Shown: positions 7,025 through 16,335, counted from the first letter of the stretch. The stretch is 64,000 bases of DNA from Streptococcus sanguinis (GCF_003943735.1 NZ_RJMV01000003.1:104171-168170); one strand, 5' to 3'. Numbers and translations: made by a program. The notes: generated from the sequence alone by a model not told the origin.

Positions 7025-8371
7025 GTGTCAAAGAAAATCGTAACAATTATTGATGTGAAAAATTATGTTGGTCAAGAAGTGACCATCGGTGCTTGGGTTG
7101 CCAATAAGTCAGGTAAGGGTAAGATTGCTTTCTTGCAGCTGCGTGATGGTTCTGCCTTTTTCCAAGGGGTGGCCTTCAAGCCTAACTTTATCGAAAAATT
7201 TGGCGAAGAAGAAGGATTGGCGAAGTTTGATACGATTAAAAAGCTTAGCCAAGAAACTTCTGTTTATGTGACAGGGATTGTCAAGGAAGACGAGCGTTCA
7301 AAATTTGGCTACGAGCTGGACATTACAGACATCGAAATCATCGGTGAGTCAAATGACTATCCAATCACGCCTAAAGAACATGGGACTGACTTCCTCATGG
7401 ACAACCGTCACTTGTGGCTGCGTTCTCGTAAGCAAGTGGCTATGATGCAAATCCGCAATGCCATTATCTACGCTACCTATGAATTCTTTGACAAGAATGG
7501 CTTTATGAAGTTTGACAGCCCAATCTTATCAGGAAATGCAGCAGAAGACTCAACTGAGCTCTTTGAAACAGACTTCTTCGGAACTCCAGCATACTTGAGT
7601 CAGTCAGGTCAGCTTTATCTGGAAGCAGGTGCTATGGCTCTTGGTCGTGTCTTTGACTTTGGTCCTGTATTCCGTGCCGAAAAATCAAAAACCCGTCGTC
7701 ATTTGACTGAGTTCTGGATGATGGATGCAGAGTATTCATACTTGACGCATGATGAGTCACTTGACTTGCAAGAAGCTTATGTTAAAGCCTTGATTCAAGG
7801 TGTTCTTGACCGTGCTCCTCAAGCTTTGGAAACGCTGGAACGTGATGTAGAACTTTTGAAACGCTATATTGCAGAGCCTTTCAAGCGTGTTAGCTATGAT
7901 GAAGCGATTGACCTCTTGCAAGCCCATGAAAATGATGAGGATGCGGACTATGAGCATCTGGAACATGGTGATGACTTCGGTTCACCACATGAAACATGGA
8001 TTTCAAACCACTTTGGGGTACCTACTTTTGTTGTGAACTACCCAGCAGCCATCAAGGCTTTCTACATGAAACCTGTTCCTGGAAATCCAGATCGTGTCCT
8101 TTGTGCAGACCTACTTGCACCAGAAGGCTACGGTGAAATCATCGGAGGTTCTATGCGTGAGGAGGATTATGACGCTTTGGTTGCTAAGATGGAAGAGCTT
8201 GGTATGGATACATCAGAATATGAATTCTACTTGGATCTTCGTAAGTATGGATCTGTTCCACATGGAGGCTTTGGTATCGGTATCGAGCGTATGGTAACCT
8301 TTGTAGCAGGGACTAAGCATATCCGTGAAGCCATTCCATTCCCACGTATGCTACACCGTATTAAACCGTAA
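7025..8371 (+). CDS. asnS: Asparaginyl-tRNA synthetase
   Basis: A 448-residue class IIb aminoacyl-tRNA synthetase that joins asparagine to tRNA-Asn in the cytoplasm. The N-terminal OB-fold anticodon-binding domain covers about residues 1-105 ([21 protein letters not shown]). The catalytic domain has motif 2 [19 protein letters not shown] (about 218-236) and motif 3 [10 protein letters not shown] (about 416-425). Length is normal for the family. The start is GTG at 7025, where the family's N-terminus begins; only a weak AAGAGA precedes it. No T-box leader is present in the 22 bases before it. A terminator follows directly. Confidence 0.95.
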   Translation: MSKKIVTIIDVKNYVGQEVTIGAWVANKSGKGKIAFLQLRDGSAFFQGVAFKPNFIEKFGEEEGLAKFDTIKKLSQETSVYVTGIVKEDERSKFGYELDITDIEIIGESNDYPITPKEHGTDFLMDNRHLWLRSRKQVAMMQIRNAIIYATYEFFDKNGFMKFDSPILSGNAAEDSTELFETDFFGTPAYLSQSGQLYLEAGAMALGRVFDFGPVFRAEKSKTRRHLTEFWMMDAEYSYLTHDESLDLQEAYVKALIQGVLDRAPQALETLERDVELLKRYIAEPFKRVSYDEAIDLLQAHENDEDADYEHLEHGDDFGSPHETWISNHFGVPTFVVNYPAAIKAFYMKPVPGNPDRVLCADLLAPEGYGEIIGGSMREEDYDALVAKMEELGMDTSEYEFYLDLRKYGSVPHGGFGIGIERMVTFVAGTKHIREAIPFPRMLHRIKP

Positions 8372-8379
8372 AACGAATC

Positions 8380-8401
8380 AAACGCCCATGTGGCGTTTTT
8401 T
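8380..8401 (+). terminator. Intrinsic terminator after asnS
   Basis: Stem AAACGCC (8380-8386) with GGCGTTT (8392-8398), 5-base loop, running into TTTTTT. Confidence 0.75.
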
Positions 8402-8526
8402 CAACAGTAAACTATGAAATAATCCAAATACAGAATTTTAGAGAAAGAAGAGGTAGGAGTCATGTAAACAGCAGATCAACAAGTGATAAAGGATGAAATT
8501 AAAAAACACTTGTTAAAGGAGAAAAT

Positions 8527-9714
8527 ATGTTTAAAAGAAGTTATCGGAAAAATATCGGCCTTATGGCCGGAGTTGAATTTTTTGCCTTTCTAGGCATTAC
8601 TAGTTTTTGGATTTTATTTCTAAGTCAAAACGGTATGTCCCTTTGGCAGATTGGGCTTTTGGAAAGTATTTTTCATGCGACTAGCGTTATTTGTGAAATT
8701 CCTTCTGGGATGTTGGCGGATCGCTTTTCCTACAAGACTAATCTGTATCTGAGTCGGATAGCTGGGATTGTGTCTTCTGTTCTCATGTTAGTTGGGCAGG
8801 GGAACTTCTGGGTTTATGCGTTGGCTATGGTGATTAGTGCTTGGTCCTATAATTTTGATTCGGGGACAAGCGCAGCCATGGTCTATGATTCATCTGTGGA
8901 GGCCGGACTCAAGGAACGTTACTTATCCATCTCCAGCTTTATGTCTGGAGTGGCCGAAGCGACCCGGTCTTTGGGAACGGTCTGGGCTGGATTTTTTGTC
9001 CATGGCCAACTGCATCTTACCTACTATATCATGATTGGGACCTCTATCATCGTTCTTTTCTTGACTTGGATGTTGAAGGAGCCAAGTGTCAAAACAGAGA
9101 AAGCAGAATGTCTGACCATGAAAAAGATTATCTGGGCTGTCAAAGAGGAGTTGCAAAGAAATCCCAGCCTTTTTATCTGGATGATTCTTTCCCAAATCAT
9201 CGGAACACTCATGTGTATGTTTTATTTTTACTATCAAAATCAATTGCCTGACTTAAAAGATTGGCAGATTTCGGTAGTTATGCTGATTGGCAGTGCTTTG
9301 AATATCTTAGCGGTCTATCTGGCGAGTATGATTGGAAAGAAATATTCTGCCTTAAAACTCTTTCCTTCAGTAGTTCTTTTAACTGGAGTAAGCTACCTGC
9401 TGTCCTATTTTGGAACGCCAATCATCTATATTTTGATTTATCTAATCAGCAACGCCTTGTATGCTCTTTTCCAGCCGATTTTTGACAACGATTTACAAAA
9501 GAAGCTGCCAAGTGAAGTACGGGCGACCATGCTTAGTGTCTATTCTATGATGTTCAGCCTGAGTATGATTGTCATCTTCCCTGTAACGGGCTGGTTGATC
9601 GATTGCTTTGGCTTCGACTGGACTTTTATAGCTTTAGGCGGCTTCTTATTAGCCGTAACGCCACTTTTGTATATGAGTCTAAAGAAAATAAGCCAGAACT
9701 TACAAGAAGTCTAA
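8527..9714 (+). CDS. MFS transporter
   Basis: A 395-residue protein with about 12 hydrophobic segments, typical of single-unit major facilitator permeases. The loop between segments 2 and 3 reads GMLADRFSYKTNLYLSR, the MFS motif A (G-x-x-x-D-R-x-G-R/K variant). A longer charged loop near the middle (about residues 185-210) separates the two six-helix halves. Preceded by AAAGGAGAAAAT. It is a single-gene unit ending at a terminator. The substrate is unknown. A drug or metabolite exporter is the usual guess, and the ABC exporter pair lies next door. Confidence 0.85.
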   Translation: MFKRSYRKNIGLMAGVEFFAFLGITSFWILFLSQNGMSLWQIGLLESIFHATSVICEIPSGMLADRFSYKTNLYLSRIAGIVSSVLMLVGQGNFWVYALAMVISAWSYNFDSGTSAAMVYDSSVEAGLKERYLSISSFMSGVAEATRSLGTVWAGFFVHGQLHLTYYIMIGTSIIVLFLTWMLKEPSVKTEKAECLTMKKIIWAVKEELQRNPSLFIWMILSQIIGTLMCMFYFYYQNQLPDLKDWQISVVMLIGSALNILAVYLASMIGKKYSALKLFPSVVLLTGVSYLLSYFGTPIIYILIYLISNALYALFQPIFDNDLQKKLPSEVRATMLSVYSMMFSLSMIVIFPVTGWLIDCFGFDWTFIALGGFLLAVTPLLYMSLKKISQNLQEV

Positions 9715-9722
9715 TATTCATG

Positions 9723-9757
9723 TTCTCTTTCTGCTGGTCAGAAGGAGAATATTTTTT
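9723..9757 (+). terminator. Intrinsic terminator after MFS gene
   Basis: An 11-bp stem, 9723-9733 with 9739-9749 (TTCTCTTTCTG / CAGAAGGAGAA, one G-T pair), followed by TATTTTTT. Confidence 0.75.
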
Positions 9758-9770
9758 ACCCTTTGAAAAT

Positions 9771-9781
9771 TATGGTAAAAT
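9771..9781 (+). promoter_or_regulatory. Extended -10 promoter of the ABC exporter pair
   Basis: TATGGTAAAAT 30 bases upstream of the first ABC gene. The -35 is weak, as is usual for extended -10 promoters. Confidence 0.55.
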
Positions 9782-9810
9782 AAATACAGTTTAATGGAGA
9801 AGTAGGCGGT

Positions 9811-11553
9811 ATGAAAGATTTATTGAAATATTTCAAGGGCTATATCAGGGAGTCTTTGCTGGGGCCCTTGTTCAAGCTTTTGGAAGCCAGTTTTGAACTC
9901 TTGGTTCCGCTTTTGATTGCGGGGATTGTGGATGAGACCATCCCTAGACACGACAGCTCCCATCTCTACTGGATGGTTTTTCTTTTGATGGGCTTGGCTG
10001 CTCTGGGCGTGGTGGTAGCAGTGGTGGCCCAGTATTATTCGTCAAAGGCGGCAGTGGGCTTTACTCGTCAGATGACAAGCGATCTATACCAGAAGATTCT
10101 GCGCTTGCCCAAGGCTAGTCGGGATGAGTTGACGACTTCTAGCTTGGTGACTCGACTGACGAGTGACACCTACCAGATTCAGACAGGAATCAATCAATTT
10201 CTTCGTCTCTTTCTGCGGGCGCCTATCATCGTTTTTGGCTCCATCATCATGGCCTTTACTATCAGTCCGGTCATTACCTTGTGGTTCTTGCTCATGGTGG
10301 CAATTTTAACGGCTATTATCGTCTTCATGTCTCGTCTGATGAATCCTCTCTATGCCAAAATTCGTCAGCTGACTGATCAGCTGGTCAATTTGACTCGTGA
10401 GCAGCTACAGGGCATGCGGGTTATACGAGCTTTCGGTCAGACCCAGCGTGAGGTTCAAACCTTTCGAAATCGCAATGAGCTCTATAAAACTTGGCAAATC
10501 AGGACGGGAGCTCTGGCTAGTCTGATTAGCCCCCTGACCTTTCTTACGGTCAATGGTACCTTGATTGCTGTGATTTGCCAGGGGAATAGCTTTATCGGCA
10601 AGGGCTTACTGACCCAGGGGATGCTAGTGGCCTTGGTCAATTATTTATTGCAAATTTTGGTGGAATTGCTCAAGCTAGCTATGTTGGTCAATTCGCTCAA
10701 TCAAAGCTATATCAGTGCTGGTCGTATCAGTCAGGTATTCGAGCAAGCGGAAGAAGATGTCCTGCAGGAATTAGTGCAGGAAACAGCTCTGCCAAATCAA
10801 GCCATTAAAGTCCAGCAGGTCAGCTTTTCTTATCCAAATGCAGCTAGCCCAGCCTTGACTGGTCTGACTTTTGATTTGAAAAGAGGTCAGACTTTGGGAG
10901 TTATTGGTGGAACAGGTTCAGGGAAGTCGACCCTAGTCCAGCTGCTGGCTCATCTTTATCCTGTGGCTGCTGGTCAGTTGACCATCTTTTTCCAAGGACG
11001 CAGTCCTAAAAATCTCATAGAATGGCGGTCTTGGATCAGTCTGGTGCCTCAGAAGGCGGAGCTTTTTCAAGGAACTGTTCGCTCCAATCTGACCTTGGGC
11101 ATGTCAACCAAGCCAACAGACGCAGACCTATGGCAGGCTTTAGAGATTGCTCAGGCAGCGGACTTTGTCTCTCAGAAGGAAGGTGGCTTGGATGCGACTG
11201 TAGAGGCCTTTGGTCGGAATTTTTCTGGCGGTCAGCGGCAGCGTTTAACCATTGCAAGAGCTGTCTTGCGGAGGGCGCCTTTCTTGGTTTTAGATGATGC
11301 AACCTCTGCTCTGGACTATCTGACAGAGGCTAGACTCTTGCAGGCTATTAAGAATGAATTGACAGAGACCAGTATGGTCTTGATCTCTCAGCGGACCAAT
11401 AGCTTGCGTTCAGCGGATCAAATCTTAGTGCTGGATAAGGGAGAACAGGTGGCTCTTGGTCGCCACGAGGAACTCTTAACTAGCTCTGCTATTTACCGAG
11501 AAATCCATGACTCACAGCATAGTCAAGGAGAGGAGGGAAAGCATGAAGCATAA
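9811..11553 (+). CDS. ABC exporter half, degenerate ATPase site
   Basis: A 580-residue exporter half: six-helix membrane domain (about 1-310) fused to an ATPase domain. Walker A is GGTGSGKST (about 366-374) and the signature is FSGGQRQR. Walker B ends LVLDDATSALD, so the position of the catalytic glutamate carries aspartate (about residue 495). That is the mark of the non-catalytic partner in heterodimeric multidrug exporters of the LmrCD/EfrAB/TM287-288 type. The partner gene follows with an 11-base overlap, so the two make one heterodimer in the cytoplasmic membrane. A drug or lipid substrate is inferred from the family and cannot be specified. Confidence 0.9.
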   Translation: MKDLLKYFKGYIRESLLGPLFKLLEASFELLVPLLIAGIVDETIPRHDSSHLYWMVFLLMGLAALGVVVAVVAQYYSSKAAVGFTRQMTSDLYQKILRLPKASRDELTTSSLVTRLTSDTYQIQTGINQFLRLFLRAPIIVFGSIIMAFTISPVITLWFLLMVAILTAIIVFMSRLMNPLYAKIRQLTDQLVNLTREQLQGMRVIRAFGQTQREVQTFRNRNELYKTWQIRTGALASLISPLTFLTVNGTLIAVICQGNSFIGKGLLTQGMLVALVNYLLQILVELLKLAMLVNSLNQSYISAGRISQVFEQAEEDVLQELVQETALPNQAIKVQQVSFSYPNAASPALTGLTFDLKRGQTLGVIGGTGSGKSTLVQLLAHLYPVAAGQLTIFFQGRSPKNLIEWRSWISLVPQKAELFQGTVRSNLTLGMSTKPTDADLWQALEIAQAADFVSQKEGGLDATVEAFGRNFSGGQRQRLTIARAVLRRAPFLVLDDATSALDYLTEARLLQAIKNELTETSMVLISQRTNSLRSADQILVLDKGEQVALGRHEELLTSSAIYREIHDSQHSQGEEGKHEA

Positions 11554-13279
11554 GACATCACCTAGCAGCTTGAGGCGTTTGACTCGAGATTTGCTACAGG
11601 CGCGCTGGCTCTTTCTCCTAGCTAGTCTGGGAACGGTGGCTCAAGTGACTCTGACTGTTCTTCTTCCAGTTTTAATCGGAAATGCGGTTGATAGCGTTCT
11701 TCTTCCTCAAGCGGAGCAACGTTTGATGCCGATTTTGGGGCAGATGCTGTTGGTCATCTTAGCCAATACGCTGATTCAATGGCTCAATCCCTTGCTCTAT
11801 AATCAGCTGGTCTATCGCTATAGCCAGCAGCTCCGACAGGGTGTTATCAAAAAAGTTCATTATCTGCCTTTGGCTTATCTGGACCGGCAGGGAACTGGCG
11901 ACTTGGTCAGTCGGGTAACGACGGACTTGGAGCAGCTCAGCAATGGCCTGCTTATGGTTTTCAATCAATTTTTTGTGGGTTTGCTGACAATCTTAGTGAC
12001 TATCATTAGCATGGCCAGATTGGACCTTTTCCTCCTGCTTTTGGTTCTGCTTTTGACGCCCCTTTCTCTCTTCTTAGCGCGTTTTATAGCCAAAAAGAGT
12101 TTTATCTTTTTCCAACGACAGACGCAGGCGAGAGGAGCTCAGACTCAACTGATTGAGGAAAGTCTGACCCAGGAAAGTCTGATACAGGCTTTTAATGCCC
12201 AAGAGCAGTTTGACCAAGTCTTCACTCGCAGTAATCAGACTTATGCAGACTATTCGCAGGCTGCTATTTTCTATTCTTCAACGGTTAATCCTTCGACTCG
12301 TTTTATCAATGCCCTGATCTATGCTTTGATTGTGGGCTTTGGGGCTGTCCGAATCATTCAGGGAACAGGCTTTACGGTCGGGCAGCTGGTAACCTTTCTC
12401 AACTATGTCAACCAGTACACCAAGCCTTTCAATGATATATCGTCAGTCATGTCTGAATTGCAGAGCGCTTTAGCTTGTGCGGAGCGGATTTACAGCGTTT
12501 TAGACAAAGAAGAAATAACTGAGCCCGGTCAGGAAATCCTCCAGTCGGAAGATGCCAGAGGACAGATTAGCTTTGAGCATGTGGCTTTTGGCTATGAGCC
12601 TGGCAAAGAGCTGATTCAGGATTTGAATATAAGGATTCCAGCAGCTAGTAAGGTCGCCATTGTCGGGCCAACTGGTGCTGGTAAGTCTACTTTAATCAAT
12701 CTCCTCATGCGCTTTTACAATGTTGATAGTGGTCTTGTTTCGCTAGACGATGTTCCCATCACGCATTACACCAGAGTCTCTTATCGTCAGCAGTTTGGTA
12801 TGGTACTGCAAGAGACTTGGCTCAAGACGACGACCATTCATGACAACATAGCTTTTGGCCGGCCAGATGCTAGCCGAGAAGAAGTCATTGCAGCTGCCAA
12901 GGCAGCCAATGCGCATTTCTTTATCCAGCAGCTACCTCAGGGGTATGATACCTACTTGGCAGATGCAGGGGACTCCTTGTCTCAAGGTCAGCGGCAGCTC
13001 TTGACCATTGCGCGCGTCTTCCTCGCTGTTCCTAAAATCCTAATCTTGGATGAGGCGACTTCCTCCATCGATACCCGGACAGAAGTCTTGATTCAGGAGG
13101 CTTTCAGCAAGCTCATGGTGGGGCGTACTAGCTTTATCATCGCCCACCGCCTGTCTACTATTCAAAATGCGGACATCATCCTCGTCATGGTAGATGGTGA
13201 TATCGTCGAACATGGTAATCATCAGGAGCTCATGGCAGCGAGAGGTGTTTATTACCAAATGCAGACGGCGCAGGAGTAA
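11543..13279 (+). CDS. ABC exporter half, catalytic ATPase site
   Basis: A 578-residue exporter half. I place the start at ATG 11543, which follows GGAGAGGAGGGAA, rather than at the in-frame ATG at 11507, which lacks a ribosome binding site and lies well inside the upstream gene. It has six membrane helices, then Walker A GPTGAGKST (about 374-382), signature LSQGQRQL and Walker B ILILDEATSSID with the catalytic glutamate intact. The non-consensus signature (Q for G) together with the partner's missing glutamate gives one degenerate and one active nucleotide site, as in LmrCD-type heterodimers. The preceding gene encodes the partner; a terminator follows. Confidence 0.9.
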   Translation: MKHKTSPSSLRRLTRDLLQARWLFLLASLGTVAQVTLTVLLPVLIGNAVDSVLLPQAEQRLMPILGQMLLVILANTLIQWLNPLLYNQLVYRYSQQLRQGVIKKVHYLPLAYLDRQGTGDLVSRVTTDLEQLSNGLLMVFNQFFVGLLTILVTIISMARLDLFLLLLVLLLTPLSLFLARFIAKKSFIFFQRQTQARGAQTQLIEESLTQESLIQAFNAQEQFDQVFTRSNQTYADYSQAAIFYSSTVNPSTRFINALIYALIVGFGAVRIIQGTGFTVGQLVTFLNYVNQYTKPFNDISSVMSELQSALACAERIYSVLDKEEITEPGQEILQSEDARGQISFEHVAFGYEPGKELIQDLNIRIPAASKVAIVGPTGAGKSTLINLLMRFYNVDSGLVSLDDVPITHYTRVSYRQQFGMVLQETWLKTTTIHDNIAFGRPDASREEVIAAAKAANAHFFIQQLPQGYDTYLADAGDSLSQGQRQLLTIARVFLAVPKILILDEATSSIDTRTEVLIQEAFSKLMVGRTSFIIAHRLSTIQNADIILVMVDGDIVEHGNHQELMAARGVYYQMQTAQE

Positions 13280-13324
13280 GAGGGGAGCTTTATTAAAGTT
13301 TACATATTGATGCTAAACAGAATT

Positions 13325-13352
13325 AAAAGAGTTGGAATTTCCAACTCTTTTT
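13325..13352. terminator. Bidirectional intrinsic terminator
   Basis: Perfect 11-bp stem AAAAGAGTTGG (13325-13335) with CCAACTCTTTT (13341-13351). Its symmetric A/T flanks allow it to end the ABC pair (+) and the convergent orphan gene (-). Confidence 0.8.
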
Positions 13353-13369
13353 GCTTATAGACTATAGTA

Positions 13370-14578
13370 CTATGAAACAATAAAATAAATATTCTCATTG
13401 TCTATACATACATCTGATGTATGGTTGTAGATTTGGTTCAGTTCATTGAGCCTATCAATAAAAACAGATGTTTTAGCATTTTCTAATTTTTTGAATGATT
13501 TAATTATATCTTTTTCCATTTTCTTTGCGCTTTTATTTAGCTCTTCTCCGCCGTCTTGGAGAAATTCATCTACAGGGCTGTCCTTGATAAAAGGAATATT
13601 TCCTAAGAAACCGCCTATTGCTTTGCTTGCTTCTCCTACACCTTTCAATACATTGGATTCAATAGAGGATTCGCTCATTTTTTCTAAATAATTTAGACAT
13701 TTTGTAAACATGGCAGAATAGGCAGAAGAAAGTTTTTCGATTTCTTCTTTGATAGATAATATATTTTTTTCAGCTAAATTTCCACTGAGCATAATTTCGA
13801 TATAAGATGCCAGTGAATAGGTGTATAGAGATAAGCTGTAGTATTTAAATTTCTTACTAATTTTTTTCTTAGCTGATGAAACTTCTGATTGGATGATAAG
13901 AAGAGGGTTAGACTTTAAATCTTCTTCTAATTTTTTTTGGTAGGAAGTCATTTGCTGTCTCGCACTTCTCTGAATATCCATTACCATTTTATGGCTACTG
14001 GAGACGAAGTGGCTATTGTCCCAATTATGCTTATATTTCCTAATTAAATCCATCAATGTCTCGGCATCGGCTTCAATTGAGGACTCTTTTTCGGTTTCTA
14101 AAAATGATAAAATTTGTTTCTCAAGTTCAACAATATTGTCTAATCTTTTCTCAACAGAATATAAGAGTGCAGCGACAATGATAACTTGTGGTTGAATCAT
14201 CAATCCTTCATTTGCAAGTTCACTTATTTCTTGAAGTTGGACAAATTTCGAGCCTCCATCTGCTTTTCGCAGAGCTCCCCAGTAGTTACCATTTTTTGCC
14301 TTTTTTAAGGTATCGCCAGTAGTTTTATTAACAATGCGATAGGCTTTTTCGCCATTATTTCCTTGGACAACTTTTGTCAAATTAGGGATAAGAGAAGCTA
14401 CAGTAGTTCCTAATTCTGACAATTCAATAATTGGTAACTTCATTGTAGTTGGTTGTTCAATTTCAGAACGAGTTTGTAAAAGTATCTGATCTGTGAGTTC
14501 AACGAATTGGGTTTGTTCGTTAAAAATCTCCTTTTTGTTAAGTGTGTTTTCAGCAGCAATATTTATGATATCTCCCAT
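13370..14578 (-). CDS. Orphan 402-residue helical protein
   Basis: A protein with no signal peptide, predicted by eye to be mainly helical. It has long heptad-like stretches (about 135-165, 200-235, 255-300), one hydrophobic helix near residues 130-142 (QPQVIIVAALLYSVEKR) and a Gly-rich apolar patch near 315-335 (GVGEASKAIGGFLGNIPF). It has its own promoter (TTGACT-18-TATAAT), a poor ribosome binding site, and coding that is visibly more AT-rich than the flanking transporters, which suggests recent acquisition. Neighbours give no functional link. Two long helices plus a short hydrophobic hairpin recall alpha-pore-forming toxins, but no family signature was recognised. Confidence 0.75.
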   Translation of the reverse strand: MGDIINIAAENTLNKKEIFNEQTQFVELTDQILLQTRSEIEQPTTMKLPIIELSELGTTVASLIPNLTKVVQGNNGEKAYRIVNKTTGDTLKKAKNGNYWGALRKADGGSKFVQLQEISELANEGLMIQPQVIIVAALLYSVEKRLDNIVELEKQILSFLETEKESSIEADAETLMDLIRKYKHNWDNSHFVSSSHKMVMDIQRSARQQMTSYQKKLEEDLKSNPLLIIQSEVSSAKKKISKKFKYYSLSLYTYSLASYIEIMLSGNLAEKNILSIKEEIEKLSSAYSAMFTKCLNYLEKMSESSIESNVLKGVGEASKAIGGFLGNIPFIKDSPVDEFLQDGGEELNKSAKKMEKDIIKSFKKLENAKTSVFIDRLNELNQIYNHTSDVCIDNENIYFIVS

Positions 14579-14612
14579 GTTTAAAACCTGAACTTTCTAT
14601 GAAACTATCTTC

Positions 14613-14642
14613 ATTATAAAGGAAGTGACCATAAGTAGTCAA
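14613..14642 (-). promoter_or_regulatory. Promoter of the orphan gene
   Basis: On the minus strand: TTGACT (14637-14642), 18-base spacer, TATAAT (14613-14618). Confidence 0.65.
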
Positions 14643-14668
14643 TAAAGATAGTGAAGAAAATTTTGGAA

Positions 14669-16201
14669 TTACTTTTCAAGTTCAACTTTCTCCAACCCTG
14701 TCTCCGTAAGTCGATAAATCTTCTGGCAGACTTTTTTGAGAAAGATACGGTCATGGGAGACAGTGATAATGGCGCCAGGATAGGTGGCTAAAAGCTGGCG
14801 AACCTGAGGCTGGGAGGTGGGAGAGAAGTTGCGGGTTGGCTCGTCCAGCAGGAGGACATTGGGACGGTCTAGGACTAGTTTAAGCAGGAGGAGCTTTGCT
14901 TTTTGACCTCCGGAAAGCTGCCCAATCGGGTGGCGGGCCTCGTCGCGCGTGAATTGGAGGCTGGCTAGATGAGTCAGGATTTTCTCCTCATGGGACTTGT
15001 CGCCAAAGGGAGCTAGAAAGTCCAAAGGGCTGCTCTCATCAGCCAGCATGTCTCCATAATGCTGGGGCATGTAGCCGACCCGCATATCTGTCCGCTCACG
15101 CAGGATCTTCCATATTTCTTTAAGCAAAGTGGATTTTCCTGCACCATTAGCACCAATCAGTCCGATTTTTTCCTGGCCGCAGACCTCCAGAGTCAGGTTT
15201 TCCGCCAGTTGTCGTTCGTCTTTTTCCAGTTTCATTCCTTCTAATTTGAGGATTCTTTTGGTCAATGGCAGAGCTTCTATGTCTGAGAAGTGAAGGCTGA
15301 TGACATCTTCCTGTGTCGGAATTTCGGTCATTTCAGCGCCTGCCTTTTCAAATCGTTTGCCCTGCGAGAGGACGTTTTTCATCTTCTTAGCCACCAGTCG
15401 ACCTGCAGTAGCGTCATGGGTGTTTCGTAAAGTATGCTCCACACTCTGCTTAACCCGTCGGTGTTTTTCCATGGTCTTGGCATGTTCTTCCCGCTCTTTT
15501 CGTGCTAGTTGCCCCTGTTTTTCAAAAGCCTCCTGACGTTGATGGCGGTAATTTTCATAGTCCAGACTCTTGACACTGGTTCTAGCTTCCTGCTTCTTTT
15601 TTATTCGTTCCAGATGAACAATCTTGGTCGCAGCTTGAGCGAGAAAGTGCTCGTCGTGAGAGACGAAAAGAACCGTTCTCTGGCTGTGGCTGATAAAGCT
15701 TTCCAGCCAAGTCAGAGTTTCGAGATCAAGGTCATTGGAGGGCTCGTCAAGAAAGAGAATGTCCCAATCGCTGGCTAGTTTCTTGATAAGCTGGACTTTA
15801 AGCTTTTCTCCTCCAGATAGGCTAGAGAGCTGCTGCTGACTGGCAAAACGCTGGTTGTCAAAGTTGAGCTCTCCAGCATAGCGGTAGAGCTTGGCATAGT
15901 CCAGCTCTGTCTCAAAATCAGCAAAGAAATAGTCATTAAGCGTCAGTTGGGCATCTTCTGAAGGCAACTGCTGGGGCAGGTAGACAGCAGCAGTATAGGA
16001 CTTATCAATCTGTCCGCTGTAGCTGACATAGGAGCTGACCAGTCGCTCGTCTAGCAGGAGCTTGAGCAGGGTGGACTTGCCATTGCCCTCCTCACCGATA
16101 ATAGCGACCTTGTCTCCTTGATTAACAGTCAGTGACAAATCTTTGACTAACTCCTTCAGGTCTTTTAGGTGGGTTATCGTTAGGTTTCTTATTTGAAGCA
16201 T
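14669..16201 (-). CDS. ABC-F family ATPase
   Basis: A 510-residue protein with two ATPase domains and no membrane segment. Domain 1 has GEEGNGKST, LSGGEKLKVQL and ILFLDEPSNDLD. A highly charged interdomain linker (about 205-300) follows, then domain 2 with GANGAGKST, LSGGQKAKLLL and VLLLDEPTRNFSP. ABC-F proteins bind the ribosomal E site; subfamilies either act in translation or protect the ribosome from antibiotics (Lsa, Msr, Vga, OptrA types). The start is MLQIRN at 16201, preceded by AAAGGAGACATCT, not the CTG/ATG-like extension to 16228. The second Walker B ends NFSPTSQPQ in place of the usual NLDxxS, a feature also seen in antibiotic-resistance-type members. A strong promoter and attenuator-like leader precede it. 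Confidence 0.88.
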   Translation of the reverse strand: MLQIRNLTITHLKDLKELVKDLSLTVNQGDKVAIIGEEGNGKSTLLKLLLDERLVSSYVSYSGQIDKSYTAAVYLPQQLPSEDAQLTLNDYFFADFETELDYAKLYRYAGELNFDNQRFASQQQLSSLSGGEKLKVQLIKKLASDWDILFLDEPSNDLDLETLTWLESFISHSQRTVLFVSHDEHFLAQAATKIVHLERIKKKQEARTSVKSLDYENYRHQRQEAFEKQGQLARKEREEHAKTMEKHRRVKQSVEHTLRNTHDATAGRLVAKKMKNVLSQGKRFEKAGAEMTEIPTQEDVISLHFSDIEALPLTKRILKLEGMKLEKDERQLAENLTLEVCGQEKIGLIGANGAGKSTLLKEIWKILRERTDMRVGYMPQHYGDMLADESSPLDFLAPFGDKSHEEKILTHLASLQFTRDEARHPIGQLSGGQKAKLLLLKLVLDRPNVLLLDEPTRNFSPTSQPQVRQLLATYPGAIITVSHDRIFLKKVCQKIYRLTETGLEKVELEK

Positions 16202-16231
16202 AGATGTCTCCTTTGTTTTACAACACAAAAT

Positions 16232-16282
16232 ACAGCCCTGCTTTATTTAGCAGAGCTGTTTTTGATTGCACAAAGCAGACAC
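16232..16282 (-). promoter_or_regulatory. Attenuator-like leader of the ABC-F gene
   Basis: In the minus-strand RNA, ACAGCUCUGCU (16259-16249) pairs with AGCAGGGCUGU (16242-16232), with one G-U pair, and is followed by AUUUUGUGUU: a terminator-like hairpin 30 bases before the ABC-F start. The 3' arm segment AAAGCAG (16244-16238) is also a perfect 7-base complement of CUGCUUU (16278-16272) upstream, giving a mutually exclusive alternative. A GTG-started 11-codon frame (MSALCNQKQLC, 16282-16247 with stop) runs through the switch. The hairpin is better paired on this strand than on the plus strand, where the wobble becomes a C-A mismatch. That it is an antibiotic-sensing attenuator is inference. 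Confidence 0.5.
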
Positions 16283-16307
16283 AGGAGTGCCCCAGTAGGA
16301 TAATTCA

Positions 16308-16335
16308 TCTATAGGGTTCCAGCTTGTATTGTCAA
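16308..16335 (-). promoter_or_regulatory. Promoter of the ABC-F gene
   Basis: On the minus strand: TTGACA (16330-16335), 16-base spacer, TATAGA (16308-16313), about 100 bases before the coding start. This leaves room for the leader structure. Confidence 0.65.
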
